Positions 33,100 through 49,000 of a DNA stretch of 64,000 bases are shown here, piece by piece. Under the pieces are notes generated by a model that ran no database searches, was not told the DNA's origin, and saw nothing but the letters and a program-made list of their open reading frames with translations. How positions within the stretch are numbered: the first letter of the stretch is position 1; each line of letters begins with the position of its first letter. Source of the DNA: Gordius sp. MW1 (lineage: Eukaryota; Nematomorpha; Gordioida; Gordea; Gordiidae); assembly GCA_964036665.1 (NCBI GenBank), contig OZ038532.1, positions 18,255,037 to 18,319,036 of the forward strand. Reading direction: 5' to 3'. Position numbers and translations under genes: made by a program.

Positions 33100-33868
33100 T
33101 TATAATCTTTTAATAGCTTTTAAAAGTAATAAATTTTCTAAATTAGAATCTAACAAACACCCACGCTTCTCCCCTAAGACCTGTTTTGCGATACTAAATA
33201 GGCGCTCAACAGGAGCACTAGAGGGAAGCGGGGTATTGAATTTAATATAAATATTTTTTAATTCATAGAATTGTTCAAAAATAGATTTTGCTATCATTAT
33301 TTAAAAAATATCTATCCAATATATTGTTCTCATGGTAATCGATTTCATGGAATCCAACCCATGAACTAGTTGTAGCTATTTTTCCGTCGGGTATTTGTTT
33401 CCTTAAAAAATTAATTAATCTGGCTTTTAGTTCCATATTTTGGATCTTTTATCCATTCCCAATTGATATTTTAAATTTGGATGTTACAATTCAATTTAAA
33501 AAAATACTTTAATTTAGAAAAAAAATGTATAAAAAGGAGGTTGAACATCTAATGACAAAATTAAAATAAATATAAAAATATAAATGAGCATCATATCTGA
33601 CAACCCAAGCTCAACTAATGTAATGAATTGCCAAAAAAAAAGAACCATTAAAAAATATTATAAAATCAAGAACTATTGATTTTACCTTAAGGTGTTTTTT
33701 TAAATTAAATCTGCTGATTTTTGAGAAAGAAATCATTTTGTTGTTAATGCACAATAGGCATTTGGCCTTTAAGTTGACTTTATCATCTGTATCATCTAAA
33801 AGCTTAAAACTATTTTGGTATGGTGGAAATGGAAATTTGGTTTCTTCTATAATCTCTACTAAATCCAA
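33100..33868 (-). pseudogene. Internally deleted hAT transposase
   Basis: On the minus strand the start (33868 to about 33660) carries a BED-type finger remnant: KCLLCINNKMISFSK, then NLKKHLK. The end (33297-33100) carries the hAT dimerisation block SSAPVERLFSIAKQVL, then KRGCLL and ENLLLLKAIK. The catalytic core that should lie between is missing; about 300 bp of broken sequence joins the two parts. Typical of non-autonomous hAT derivatives. Confidence 0.8.
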
Positions 33869-34084
33869 AATAAAACTATTCTTATTCTATATCTATAAAG
33901 TGAATATTATATGACTTACATGATTTTTCAAAAAATTTTCAATCTAAAAAGGAAAAACTGATGTTTAATGTTTCAAATGATTAGATGAAAAATCAATATA
34001 AAAGTCGGGCCAACATTTAATAATGAATAAATTTAAATAAAAAAAAATTATATTTTCATTAAATTTTAATTAACAAATATTATT

Positions 34085-37000
34085 AATTCATTGTTTATTA
34101 TATTTATACCATCATCTGTAAATGTTGTTGGAGCAGCAATACAAAATGTGCAATGTTCTCGAATTCTGCCTAGAACCTTCCAAGCTTGGCAGACAGCTTG
34201 CCCAAGTATATTCATTGTTTATTATATTTATAGCATCATCTGTAAATGTTATTGGAGCAAGAATACGAAATGTGCAATGTTCTCGAATTCTGCCTAGAAC
34301 CTTCCAAGCTAGGCAGACAGCTTGCCCAAGTATATTCATTGTTTATTATATTTATAGCATCATCTTTAAATGTTGTTGGAGCAGCAATACGAAATGTGCA
34401 ATGTTCTCGAATTCTTGCTAGAACCTTCCAAGCTAGGCAGACAGCTTGCCCAAGTATATTCATAATTCATTGTTTATTATATTTATATCATCATCTGTAA
34501 TTGTTGTTGGAGCAGCAATACAAAATGTGCAATGTTCTTGAATTTTGCCTAGGACCTTTTAAGCTAGGCAGACAGCTTGCCCAAGTATATTCATTGTTTA
34601 TTATATTTATAGCATCATCTGTAAATGTTGTTGGAGCAGCAATAGGAAATGTGCAATGTTCTCGAATTCTACCTAGAACCTTCCAAGCTAGGCAGACAGC
34701 TCACACAAGTATATTTATTGTTTACTATATTTATTGCATCATCTGTAAATGTTGTTGGTGCAGCAATATAAAATGTGCAATGTTCTCGAATTCTGCCTGA
34801 CCTTCCAAGCCAAGCAAACAGCTTGCCCAACTATATTCATTGTTTATTATATTTATAGCATCATCTGTAAATGTTGTTGGAACATCAATCTAAAGTGTGC
34901 AATGTCCTCGAATTCTTCCTAGAACCTTCCAAGCTAGGCAGACAGCTTGCCTAAGTATATTCATAATTCATTGTTTATTATATTTATATCATCATCTGTA
35001 AATGTTGTTGGAGCAGCAATACAAAATGTGCAATGTTCTCGAATTCTGCCTAGGACCTTCTAAGCTAGGCAGACAGCTTGCCTAAGTATATTCATTGTTT
35101 ATTATATTTATAGCATCATCTTTAAATGTTGTTGGAGCAGCAATACGAAATGTGCAATGTTCTCGAATTCTTCCTAGAACCTTCCAAGCTAAGCAAACAG
35201 CTTGCCCAAATATATTCATTGTTTATTATATTTATAGCATCATCTGTAAATGTTGTTGGAGCAGCAATTTAATTTGTGCAGTGTGCTCGAATTCTTCCTA
35301 GAACCTTCCAAGCTAGGCAGACAGCTTATCCAAGTATATTCATAATTCATTGTTTATTATATTTATAGCATCATCTGTAAATGTTGTTGGAGCAGCAATT
35401 TAATTTGTGCAATGTCCTCGAATTCTGCCTGACCTTCCAAGCTAAGCAAACAGCTTGCCCAACTATATTCATTGTTTATTATATTTATACCACCATCTGT
35501 AAATGTTGTTGGAACATCAATTTAAACTGTGCAATGTCCTCGAATTCTTCCTAGAACCTTCCAAGCTAGGCAGACAGCTTGCCCAAGTATATTCATAATT
35601 CATTGTTTATTATATTTATATCATCATCTGTAAATGTTGTTGGAGCAGCAATACAAAATGTGCAATGTTCTCGAATTCTGCCTAGGACCTTCTAAGCTAG
35701 GCAGACAGCTTGCCCAAGTATATTCATTGTTTATTATATTTATAGCATCATCTGTAAATGTTGTTGGAGCAGCAATTTAATTTGTGCAATGTCCTCGAAT
35801 TCTTCCTAGAACCTTCCAAGCTAGGCAGACAGCTTGCCTAAGTATATTCATAATTCATTGTTTATTATATTTATATCATCATCTGTAAATGTTGTTGGAG
35901 CAGCAATACAAAATGTGCAATGTTCTCGAATTCTGCCTAGGACCTTCTAAGCTAGGCAGACAGCTTGCCTAAGTATATTCATTGTTTATTATATTTATAG
36001 CATCATCTTTAAATGTTGTTGGAGCAGCAATACGAAATGTGCAATGTTCTCGAATTCTTCCTAGAACCTTCCAAGCTAAGCAAACAGCTTGCCCAAATAT
36101 ATTCATTGTTTATTATATTTATTGCATCATCTGTAAATGTTGTTGGCGCAGCAATATAAAATGTGCAATGTTCTCGAATTCTGCCTGACCTTCCAAGCTA
36201 AGCAAACAGCTTGCCCAACTATATTCATTGTTTATTATATTTATACCATCATCTGTAAATGTTGTTGGAACATCAATTTAAAGTGTGCAATGTCCTCGAA
36301 TTCTTCCTAGAACCTTCCAAGCTAGGCAGACAGCTTGCCCAAGTATATTCATAATTCATTGTTTATTATATTTATATCATCATCTGTAAATGTTGTTGGT
36401 GCAGCAATACAAAATGTGCAATGTTCTCGAATTCTGCCTAGGACCTTCTAAGCTAGGCAGACAGCTTGCCTAAGTATATTCATTGTTTATTATATTTATA
36501 GCATCATCTTTAAATGTTGTTGGAGCAGCAATACGAAATGTGCAATGTTCTCGAATTCTTCCTAGAACCTTCCAAGCTAAGCAAACAGCTTGCCCAAATA
36601 TATTCATTGTTTATTATATTTATAGCATCATCTGTAAATGTTGTTGGAGCAGCAATTTAATTTGTGCAGTGTGCTCGAATTCTTCCTAGAACCTTCCAAG
36701 CTAGGCAGACAGCTTATCCAAGTATATTCATAATTCATTGTTTATTATATTTATAGCATCATCTGTAAATGTTGTTGGAGCAGCAATACAAAATGTGCAA
36801 TGTTCTCGAATACTGCCTAGGACCTTCTAAGCTAGGCAGCAGCTTGCTTAAGTATATTCATTGTTATTATATTTATTGCATCATCTATAAATGTTGTTGG
36901 CGCAGCAATTTAATTTGTGCAATGTCCTCGAATTTTTCCTAGAACCTTCCAAGCTAGGCAGATAGCTTGCCTAAGTATATTCATTGTTTATTATATTTAT

Positions 37001-40000
37001 AGCATCATCTGTAAATGTTGTTGGAGCAGCAATTTAATTTGTGCAATGTCCTCGAATTCTTCCTAGAACCTTCCAAGCTAGGCAGACAGCTTGACCAAGT
37101 AAATTCATAATTCATTGTTTATTATATTTATATCATCATCTGTAAATGTTGTTGGAGCAGCAATACAAAATGTGCAATGTTCTCGAATTCTGCCTAGGAC
37201 CTTCTAAGCCAAGCAGACAGCTTGCCCAAGTATATTCAATGTTTATTATATTTATAGCATCATCTTTAAATGTTGTTGGAACAGCAATACGAAATGTGCA
37301 ATTTTCTCGAATTCTTCCTAGAACCTTCCAAGCTAAGCAAACAGCTTGCCCAAATATATTCATTGTTTATTATATTTATAGCATCATCTGTAAATGTTGT
37401 TGGAGCAGCAATTTAATTTGTGCAATGTCCTCGAATTCTTCCTAGAACCTTCCAAGCTAGGCAGATAGCTTGCCCAAGTATATTCGTTGTTTATTATATT
37501 TATTGCATCATCTGTAAATGTTGTTGGCGCAGCAATATAAAATGTGTAATGTTCTCGTTCTGCCTGACCTTCCAAGCTAAGCAAACAGCTTGCCCAACTA
37601 TATTCATTGTTTATTATATTTATACCATCATCTGTAAATGTTGTTGGAACATCAATTTAAAGTGTGCAATGTCCTCGAATTCTTCCTAGAACCTTCCAGG
37701 CTAGGCAGACAGCTTGCCCAAGTATATTCATAATTCATTGTTTATTATATTTATATCATCATCTGTAAATGTTGTTGGAGCAGCAATACAAAATGTGCAA
37801 TTCTGCCTAGGACCTTCTAAGCTAGGCAGACAGCTTGCCCAAGTATATTCATTGTTTATTATATTTATAGCATCATCTGTAAATGTTGTTGGAGCAGCAA
37901 TTTAATTTGTGCAATGTCCTCGAATTCTTCCTAGAACCTTCCAAGCTAGGCAGACAGCTTGCCCAAGTATATTCATAATTCATTGTTTATTATATTTATA
38001 TCATCATCTGTAAATGTTGTTGGAGCAGCAATACAAAATGTGCAATGTTCTCGAATTCTGCCTAGGACCTTCTAAGCTAGCAGCTTGCCCAAGTATATTC
38101 AATGTTTATTATATTTGTAGCAATATCTTTAAATGTTGTTGGAGCAGCAATACGAAATGTGCAATGTTCTCGAATTCTTCCTAGAACCTTCCAAGCTAAG
38201 CAAACAGCTTGCCCAAATATATTCATTGTTTATTATATTTATACCATCATCTGTAAATGTTGTTGGAGCAGCAATTTAATTTGTGCAATGTTGTCGAATT
38301 TTTCCTAGAACCTTCCAAGCTAGGCAGATACCTTGCCTAAGTATATTCATTATTTATTATATTTATAGCATCATCTGTAAATGTTGTTGGAGCAGCAATT
38401 CAATTTGTGCAATGTCCTCGAATTCGTCCGAGAACCTTCCAAGCTAGGCAGACAGCTTGCCCAAGTATATTCATAATTCATTGTTTATTATATTTATATC
38501 ATCATCTGTAAATGTTGTTGGAGCAGCAATACAAAATGTGCAATGTTCTCGAATTCTGCCTAGGACCTTCTAAGCTAGCAGCTTGCCCAAGTATATTCAA
38601 TGTTTATTATATTTATAGCAATATCTTTAAATGTTGTTGGAGCAGCAATACGAAATGTGCAATGTTCTCGAATTCTTCCTAGAACCTTCCAAGCTAAGCA
38701 AACAGCTTGCCCAAATATATTCATTGTTTATTATATTTATACCATCATCTGTAAATGTTGTTGGAGCAGCAATTTAATTTGTGCAATGTTCTCGAATTTT
38801 TCCTAGAACCTTCCAAGCTAGGCAGATACCTTGCCTAAGTATATTCATTATTTATTATATTTATAGCATCATCTGTAAATGTTGTTGGAGCAGCAATTTA
38901 ATTTGTGCAATGTCCTTGAATTCGTCCGAGAACCTTCCAAGCTAGGCAGACAGCTTGCCCAAGTATATTCATAATTCATTGTTTATTATATTTATATCAT
39001 CATCTGTAAATGTTGTTGGAGCAGCAATACAAAATGTGCAACGTTCTCGAATTCTGCCTAGGACCTTCTAAGCTAGGCAGACAGCTTGCCCAAGTATATT
39101 CATTGTTTATTATATTTATAGCATCATCTGTAAATGTTGTTGGAGCAGCAATACGAAATGTGCAATGTTCTCGAATTCTTCCTAGAACCTTCCAAGCTAA
39201 GCAAACAGCTTGCCCAAATATATTCATTGTTTATTATATTTATAGCATCATCTGTAAATGTTGTTGGAGCAGCAATTTAATTTGTTCAATGTCCTCGAAT
39301 TCTTCCTAGAACCTTCCAAGCTAGGCAGATAGCTTGCCCAAGTATATTCATTGTTTATTATATTTATACCATCATCTGTAAATGTTGTTGGAACAGCAAT
39401 TTAATTTGTGCAATGTCCTCGAATTCTTCCTAGAACCTTCCAAGCTAGGCAGACAGCTCACACAAGTATATTATTGTTTATTATATTTATTGCATCATCT
39501 GTAAATGTTGTTGGCGCAGCAATATAAAATGTGCAATGTTCTCGAATTCTGCCTGACCTTCCAAGCTAAGCAAACAGCTTGCCCAACTATATTCATTGTT
39601 TATTATATTTATACCATCATCTGTAAATGTTGTTGGAACATCAATTTAAAGTGTGCAATGTCCTCGAATTCTTCCTAGAACCTTCCAAGCTAGGCAGACA
39701 GCTTGCCCAAGTATATTCATTGTTTATTATATTTATAGCATCATCTGTAAATGTTGTTGGAGCAGCAATTTAATTTGTTCAATGTCCTCGAATTCTTCCT
39801 AGAACCTTCCAAGCTAGGCAGATAGCTTGCCCAAGTATATTCATTGTTTATTATATTTATAGCATCATCTGTAAATGTTGTTGGAGCAGCAATTTAATTT
39901 GTTTAATGTCCTCGAATTCTTCCTAGAACCTTCCAAGCTAGGCAGATAGCTTGCCCAAGTATATTCATTGTTTATTATATTTATACCATCATCTGTAAAT

Positions 40001-43000
40001 GTTGTTGGAACATCAATTTAAAGTGTGCAATGTCCTCGAATTCTTCCTAGAACCTTCCAAGCTAGGCAGACAGCTTGCCCAAGTATATTCATAAATTGTT
40101 TATTATATTTATATCATCATCTGTAAATGTTGTTGAAGCAGCAATACAAAATGTGCAATGTTCTCGAATTCTGCCTAGGACCTTCTAAGCTAGGCAGACA
40201 GCTTGCCCAAGTATATTCATTGTTTATTATATTTATAGCATCATCATTAAATGTTGTTGGAGCAGCAATACGAAATGTGCAATTTTCTCGAATTCTTCCT
40301 AGAACCTTCCAAGCTAAGCAAATAGCTTGCCCAAATATATTCATTGTTTATTATATTTATAGCATCATCCGTAAATGTTGTTGGAGCAGCAATTTAATTT
40401 TTGCAATGTCCTCGAATTCTTCCTAAAACCTTCCAAGCTAGGCAGACAGCTCACACAAGTATATTTATTGTTTATTATATTTATTGCATCATCTGTAAAT
40501 GTTGTTGGCGCTGCATAAAATGTGCAATAATCTCGAATTCTGCCTGACATTCCAAGCTAAGCAAACAGCTTGCCTAACTATATTCATTGTTTATTATATT
40601 TATACCATCATCTGTAAATGTTGTTGGAACATCAATTTAAAGTGTGCAATGTCCTCGAATTCTTCCTAGAACCTTCCAAGCTAGGCAGACAGCTTGCCCA
40701 AATATATTCATAATTGATTGTTTATTATATTTATATCATCATCTGTAAATATTGTTGGAGCAGCAATACAAAATGTACAATGTTCTCGAATTCTTCCTAG
40801 AACCTTCCCAGCTAAGCAAACAGCTTGCCCAAATATATTCATTGTTTATTATATTTATAGCATCATCTGTAAATGTTGTTGGAGCAGCAATTTAATTTGT
40901 GCAATGTCCTCGAATTCTTTCTAGAACCTTCCAAGCTAGGCAGATAGCTTGCCCAAGTATATTCATTGTTTATTATATTTATACCATCATCTATAAATGT
41001 TGTTGGAGCAGCAATTTAATTTTTGCAATGTCCTCAAATTCTTCCTAGTAGAACCTTCCAAGCTAGGCAGACAGCTTGCCCAAGTATATTAATAATTCAT
41101 TGTTTATTATATTTATATCATCATCTGTAAATGTTGTTGGAGCAGCAATACAAAATGTGCAACGTTCTCGAATTCTGCCTGACCTTCCAAGCTAAGCAAA
41201 CAGCTTGCCCAACTATATTCATTGTTTATTATATTTATACCATCATCTGTATATGTTGTTGGAACATCAATTTAAAGTGTGCAATGTCCTCGAATTCTTC
41301 CTAGAACCTTCCAAGCTAGGCAGACAGCTTGCCCAAGTATATTCATAATTCATTGTTTATTATATTTATATCATCATCTGTAAATGTTGTTGGAGCAGCA
41401 ATACAAAATGTGCAATGTTCTCGAATTCTACCTAGGACCTTCTAAGCTAGGCAGACAGCTTGCCTAAGTATATTCATTGTTTATTATATTTATAGCATCA
41501 TCTTTAAATGTAGTTGGAGCAGCAATACGAAATGTGCAATGTTCTCGAATTCTTCCTAGAACCTTCCAAGCTAAGCAAACAGCTTGCCCAAATATATTCA
41601 TTGTTTATTATATTTATAGCATCATCTGTAAATGTTGTTGGAGCAGCAATTTAATTTGTGCAGTGTGCTCGAATTCTTCCTAGAACCTTCCAAGCTAGGC
41701 AGACAGCTTATCCAAGTATATTCATAATTCATTGTTTATTATATTTATAGCATCATCTGTAAATGTTGTTGGAGCAGCAATTTAATTTGTGCAATGTCCT
41801 CGAATTCTGCCTGACCTTCCAAGCTAAGCAAACAGCTTGCCCAACTATATTCATTGTTTATTATATTTATACCATCATCTGTAAATGTTGTTGGAACATC
41901 AATTTAAAGTGTGCAATGTCCTCGAATTCTTCCTAGAACCTTCCAAGCTAGGCAGACAGCTTGCCCAAGTATATTCATAATTCATTGTTTATTATATTTA
42001 TATCATCAACTGTAAATGTTGTTGGAGCAGCAATACAAAATGTGCAATGTTCTCGAATACTGCCTAGGACCTTCTAAGCTAGGCAGCAGCTTGCCCAAGT
42101 ATATTCATTGTTATATATTTATTGCATCATCTATAAATGTTGTTGGCGCAGCAATTTAATTTGTGCAATGTCCTCGAATTTTTCCTAGAACCTTCCAAGC
42201 TAGGCAGATAGCTTGCCTAAGTATATTCATTGTTTATTATATTTATAGCATCATCTGTAAATGTTGTTGGAGCAGCAATTTAATTTGTGCAATGTCCTCG
42301 AATTCTTCCTAGAACCTTCCAAGCTAGGCAGACAGCTTGACCAAGTAAATTCATAATTCATTGTTTATTATATTTATATCATCATCTGTAAATGTTGTTG
42401 GAGCAGCAATACAAAATGTGCAATGTTCTCGAATTCTGCCTAGGACCTTCTAAGCCAAGCAGACAGCTTGCCCAAGTATATTCAAAGTTTATTATATTTA
42501 TAGCATCATCTTTAAATGTTGTTGGAACAGCAATACGAAATGTGCAATTTTCTCGAATTCTTCCTAGAACCTTCCAAGCTAAGCAAACAGCTTGCCCAAA
42601 TATATTCATTGTTTATTATATTTATAGCATCATCTGTAAATGTTGTTGGAGCAGCAATTTAATTTGTGCAATGTCCTCGAATTCTTCCTAGAACCTTCCA
42701 AGCTAGGCAGATAGCTTGCCCAAGTATATTCGTTGTTTATTATATTTATTGCATCATCTGTAAATGTTGTTGGCGCAGCAATATAAAATGTGCAATGTTC
42801 TCGAATTCTGCCTGACCTTCCAAGCTAAGCAAACAGCTTGCCCAACTATATTCATTGTTTATTATATTTATACAATCATCTGTAAATGTTGTTGGAACAT
42901 CAATTTAAAGTGTGCAATGTCCTCGAATTCTTCCTAGAACCTTCCAAGCTAGGCAGACAGCTTGCCCAAGTATATTCATAATTCATTGTTTATTATATTT

Positions 43001-46000
43001 ATATCATCATCTGTAAATGTTGTTGGAGCAGCAATACAAAATGTGCAATGTTCTCGAATTCTGCCTAGGACCTTCTAAGCTAGGCAGACAGCTTGCCCAA
43101 GTATATTCATTGTTTATTATATTTATAGCATCATCTGTAAATGTTGTTGGAGCAGCAATTTAATTTGTGCAATGTCCTCGAATTCTTCCTAGAACCTTCC
43201 AAGCTGGGCAGACAGCTTGCCCAAGTATATTCATAATTCATTGTTTATTATATTTATATCATCATCTGTAAATGTTGTTGGAGCAGCAATACAAAATGTG
43301 CAATGTTCTCGAATTCTGCCTAGGACCTTCTAAGCTAGCAGCTTGCCCAAGTATATTCAATGTTTATTATATTTATAGCAATATCTTTAAATGTTGTTGG
43401 AGCAGCAATACGAAATGTGCAATGTTCTCGAATTCTTCCTAGAACCTTCCAAGCTAAGCAAACAGCTTGCCCAAATATATTCATTGTTTATTATATTTAT
43501 ACCATCATCTGTAAATGTTGTTGGAGCAGCAATTTAATTTGTGCAATGTTCTCGAATTTTTCCTAGAACCTTCCAAGCTAGGCAGATACCTTGCCTAAGT
43601 ATATTCATTATTTATTATATTTATAGCATCATCTGTAAATGTTGTTGGAGCAGCAATTCAATTTGTGCAATGTCCTCGAATTCGTCCGAGAACCTTCCAA
43701 GCTAGGCAGACAGCTTGCCCAAGTATATTCATAATTCATTGTTTATTATATTTATATCATCATCTGTAAATGTTGTTGGAGCAGCAATACAAAATGTGCA
43801 ATGTTCTCGAATTCTGCCTAGGACCTTCTAAGCTAGCAGCTTGCCCAAGTATATTCAATGTTTATTATATTTATAGCAATATCTTTAAATGTTGTTGGAG
43901 CAGCAATACGAAATGTGCAATGTTCTCGAATTCTTCCTAGAACCTTCCAAGCTAAGCAAACAGCTTGCCCAAATATATTCATTGTTTATTATATTTATAC
44001 CATCATCTGTAAATGTTGTTGGAGCAGCAATTTAATTTGTGCAATGTCCTCGAATTTTTCCTAGAACCTTCCAAGCTAGGCAGATACCTTGCCTAAGTAT
44101 ATTCATTATTTATTATATTTATAGCATCATCTGTAAATGTTGTTGGAGCAGCAGTTTAATTTGTGCAATGTCCTCGAATTCGTCCGAGAACCTTCCAAGC
44201 TAGGCAGACAGCTTGCCCAAGTATATTCATAATTCATTGTTTATTATTTTTATATCATCATCTGTAAATGTTGTTGGAGCAGCAATACAAAATGTGCAAC
44301 GTTCTCGAATTCTGCCTAGGACCTTCTAAGCTAGGCAGACAGCTTGCCCAAGTATATTCATTGTTTATTATATTTATAGCATCATCTGTAAATGTTGTTG
44401 GAGCAGCAATACGAAATGTGCAATGTTCTCGAATTCTTCCTAGAACCTTCCAAGCTAAGCAAACAGCTTGCCCAAATATATTCATTGTTTATTATATTTA
44501 TAGCATCATCTGTAAATGTTGTTGGAGCAGCAATTTAATTTGTTCAATGTCCTCGAATTCTTCCTAGAACCTTCCAAGAAAGGCAGATAGCTTGCCCAAG
44601 TATATTCATTGTTTATTATATTTATACCATCATCTGTAAATGTTGTTGGAACAGCAATTTAATTTGTGCAATGTCCTCGAATTCTTCCTAGAACCTTCCA
44701 AGCTAGGCAGACAGCTCACACAAGTATATTATTGTTTATTATATTTATTGCATCATCTGTAAATGTTGTTGGCGCAGCAATATAAAATGTGCAATGTTCT
44801 CGAATTCTGCCTGACCTTCCAAGCTAAGCAAACAGCTTGCCCAACTATATTCATTGTTTATTATATTTATACCATCATCTGTAAATGTTGTTGGAACATC
44901 AATTTAAAGTGTGCAATGTCCTCGAATTCTTCCTAGAACCTTCCAAGCTAGGCAGACAGCTTGCCCAAGTATATTCATAAATTGTTTATTATATTTATAT
45001 CATCATCTGTAAATGTTGTTGGAGCAGCAATACAAAATGTACAATGTTCTCGAATTCTGCCTAGGACCTTCTAAGCTAGGCAGACAGCTTGCCCAAGTAT
45101 ATTCATTGTTTATTATATTTATAGCATCATCATTAAATGTTGTTGGAGCAGCAATACGAAATGTGCAATGTTCTCGAATTCTTCCTAGAACCTTCCAAGC
45201 TAAGCAAATAGCTTGCCCAAATATATTCATTGTTTATTATATTTATAGCATCATCCGTAAATGTTGTTGGAGCAGCAATTTAATTTTTGCAATGTCCTCG
45301 AATTCTTCCTAAAACCTTCCAAGCTAGGCAGACAGCTCACACAAGTATATTTATTGTTTATTATATTTATTGCATCATCTGTAAATGTTGTTGGCGCTGC
45401 AATATAAAATGTGCAATAATCTCGAATTCTGCCTGACCTTCCAAGCTAAGCAAACAGCTTGCCTAACTATATTCATTGTTTATTATATTTATACCATCAT
45501 CTGTAAATGTTGTTGGAACATCAATTTAAAGTGTGCAATATCCTCGAATTCTTCCTAGAACCTTCCAAGCTAGGCAGACAGCTTGCCCAAATATATTCAT
45601 AATTGATTGTTTATTATATTTATATCATCATCTGTAAATATTGTTGGAGCAGCAATACAAAATGTACAATGTTCTCGAATTCTTCCTAGAACCTTCCCAG
45701 CTAAGCAAACAGCTTGCCCAAATATATTCATTGTTTATTATATTTATAGCATCATCTGTAAATGTTGTTGGAGCAGCAATTTAATTTGTGCAATGTCCTC
45801 GAATTCTTTCTAGAACCTTCCAAGCTAGGCAGATAGCTTGCCCAAGTATATTCATTGTTTATTATTTTTATACCATCATCTATAAATGTTGTTGGAGCAG
45901 CAATTTAATTTTTGCAATGTCCTCGAATTCTTCCTAGTAGAACCTTCCAAGCTAGGCAGACAGCTTGCCCAAGTATATTAATAATTCATTGTTTATTATA

Positions 46001-49000
46001 TTTATATCATCATCTGTAAATGTTGTTGGAGCAGCAATACAAAATGTGCAACGTTCTCGAATTCTGCCTAGGACCTTCTAAGCTAGGCAAACAGCTTGCC
46101 CAAGTATATTCATTGTTTATTATATTTATAGCATCATCTGTAAATGTTGTTGAGCAGCAATACAAAATGTGCAATGTTCTCGAATTCTGCCTAGGACCTT
46201 CCAAGCTAGGCAGACAGCTCACAGAAGTATATTTATTGTTTATTATATTTATTGCATCATCTCTAAATGTTGTTGGCGCAGCAATATAAAATGTGCAATG
46301 TTCTCGAATTCTGCCTGACCTTCCAAGCTAAGCAAACAGCTTGCCCAACTATATTCATTGTTTATTATATTTATACCATCATCTGTAAATGTTGTTGGAA
46401 CATCAATTTAAAGTGTGCAATGTCCTCGAATTCTTCCTAGAACCTTCCAAGCTAGGCAGACAGCTTGCCCAAGTATATTCATAATTCATTGTTTATTATA
46501 TTTATATCATCATCTGTAAATGTTGTTGGAGCAGCAATACAAAATGTGCAATGTTCTCGAATTCTGCCTAGGACCTTCTAAGCTAGGCAGACAGCTTGCC
46601 CAAGTATATTCATTGTTTATTATATTTATAGCATCATCTGTAAATGTTGTTGGAGCAGCAATTTAATTTGTGCAATGTCCTCGAATTCTTCCTAGAACCT
46701 TCCAAGCTAGGCAGACAGCTTGCCCAAGTATATTCATAATTCATTGTTTATTATATTTATATCATCATCTGTAAATGTTGTTGGAGCAGCAATACAAAAT
46801 GTGCAATGTTCTCGAATTCTGCCTAGGACCTTCTAAGCTAGCAGCTTGCCCAAGTATATTCAATGTTTATTATATTTATAGCAATATCTTTAAATGTTGT
46901 TGGAGCAGCAATACGAAATGTGCAATGTTCTCGAATTCTTCCTAGAACCTTCCAAGCTAAGCAAACAGCTTGCCCAAATATATTAATTGTTTATTATATT
47001 TATACCATCATCTGTAAATGTTGTTGGAGCAGCAATTTAATTTGTGCAATGTTCTCGAATTTTTCCTAGAACCTTCCAAGCTAGGCAGATACCTTGCCTA
47101 AGTATATTCATTATTTATTATATTTATAGCATCATCTGTAAATGTTGTTGGAGCAGCAATTCAATTTGTGCGATGTCCTCGAATTCGTCCGAGAACCTTC
47201 CAAGCTAGGCAGACAGCTTGCCCAAGTATATTCATAATTCATTGTTTATTATATTTATATCATCATCTGTAAATGTTGTTGGAGCAGCAATACAAAATGT
47301 GCAATGTTCTCGAATTCTGCCTAGGACCTTCTAAGCTAGCAGCTTGCCCAAGTATATTCAATGTTTATTATATTTATAGCAATATCTTTAAATGTTGTTG
47401 GAGCAGCAATACGAAATGTGCAATGTTCTCGAATTCTTCCTAGAACCTTCCAAGCTAAGCAAACAGCTTGCCCAAATATATTCATTGTTTATTATATTTA
47501 TACCATCATCTGTAAATGTTGTTGGAGCAGCAATTTAATTTGTGCAATGTTCTCGAATTTTTCCTAGAACCTTCCAAGCTAGGCAGATACCTTGCCTAAG
47601 TATATTCATTATTTATTATATTTATAGCATCATCTGTAAATGTTGTTGGAGCAGCAATTTAATTTGTGCAATGTCCTCGAATTCGTCCGAGAACCTTCCA
47701 AGCTAGGCAGACAGCTTGCCCAAGTATATTCATAATTCATTGTTTATTATTTTTATATCATCATCTGTAAATGTTGTTGGAGCAGCAATACAAAATGTGC
47801 AACGTTCTCGAATTCTGCCTAGGACCTTCTAAGCTAGGCAGACAGCTTGCCCAAGTATATTCATTGTTTATTATATTTATAGCATCATCTGTAAATGTTG
47901 TTGGAGCAGCAATACGAAATGTGCAATGTTCTCGAATTCTTCCTAGAACCTTCCAAGCTAAGCAAACAGCTTGCCCAAATATATTCATTGTTTATTATAT
48001 TTATAGCATCATCTGTAAATGTTGTTGGAGCAGCAATTTAATTTGTTCAATGTCCTCGAATTCTTCCTAGAACCTTCCAAGCTAGGCAGATAGCTTGCCC
48101 AAGTATATTCATTGTTTATTATATTTATACCATCATCTGTAAATGTTGTTGGAACAGCAATTTAATTTGTGCAATGTCCTCGAATTCTTCCTAGAACCTT
48201 CCAAGCTAGGCAGACAGCTCACACAAGTATATTATTGTTTATTATATTTATTGCATCATCTGTAAATGTTGTTGGCGCAGCAATATAAAATGTGCAATGT
48301 TCTCGAATTCTGCCTGACCTTCCAAGCTAAGCAAACAGCTTGCCCAACTATATTCATTGTTTATTATATTTATACCATCATCTGTAAATGTTGTTGGAAC
48401 ATCAATTTAAAGTGTGCAATGTCCTCGAATTCTTCCTAGAACCTTCCAAGCTAGGCAGACAGCTTGCCCAAGTATATTCATAAATTGTTTATTATATTTA
48501 TATCATCATCTGTAAATGTTGTTGGAGCAGCAATACAAAATGTGCAATGTTCTCGAATTCTGCCTAGGACCTTCTAAGCTAGGCAGACAGCTTGCCCAAG
48601 TATATTCATTGTTTATTATATTTATAGCATCATCATTAAATGTTGTTGGAGTAGGAATACGAAATGTGCAATGTTCTCGAATTCTTCCTAGAACCTTCCA
48701 AGCTAAGCAAATAGCTTGCCCAAATATATTCATTGTTTATTATATTTATAGCATCATCCGTAAATGTTGTTGGAGCAGCAATTTAATTTTTGCAATGTCC
48801 TCGAATTCTTCCTAAAACCTTCCAAGCTAGGCAGACAGCTCACACAAGTATATTTATTGTTTATTATATTTATTGCATCATCTGTAAATGTTGTTGGCGC
48901 TGCAATATAAAATGTGCAATAATCTCGAATTCTGCCTGACCTTCCAAGCTAAGCAAACAGCTTGCCTAACTATATTCATTGTTTATTATATTTATACCAT

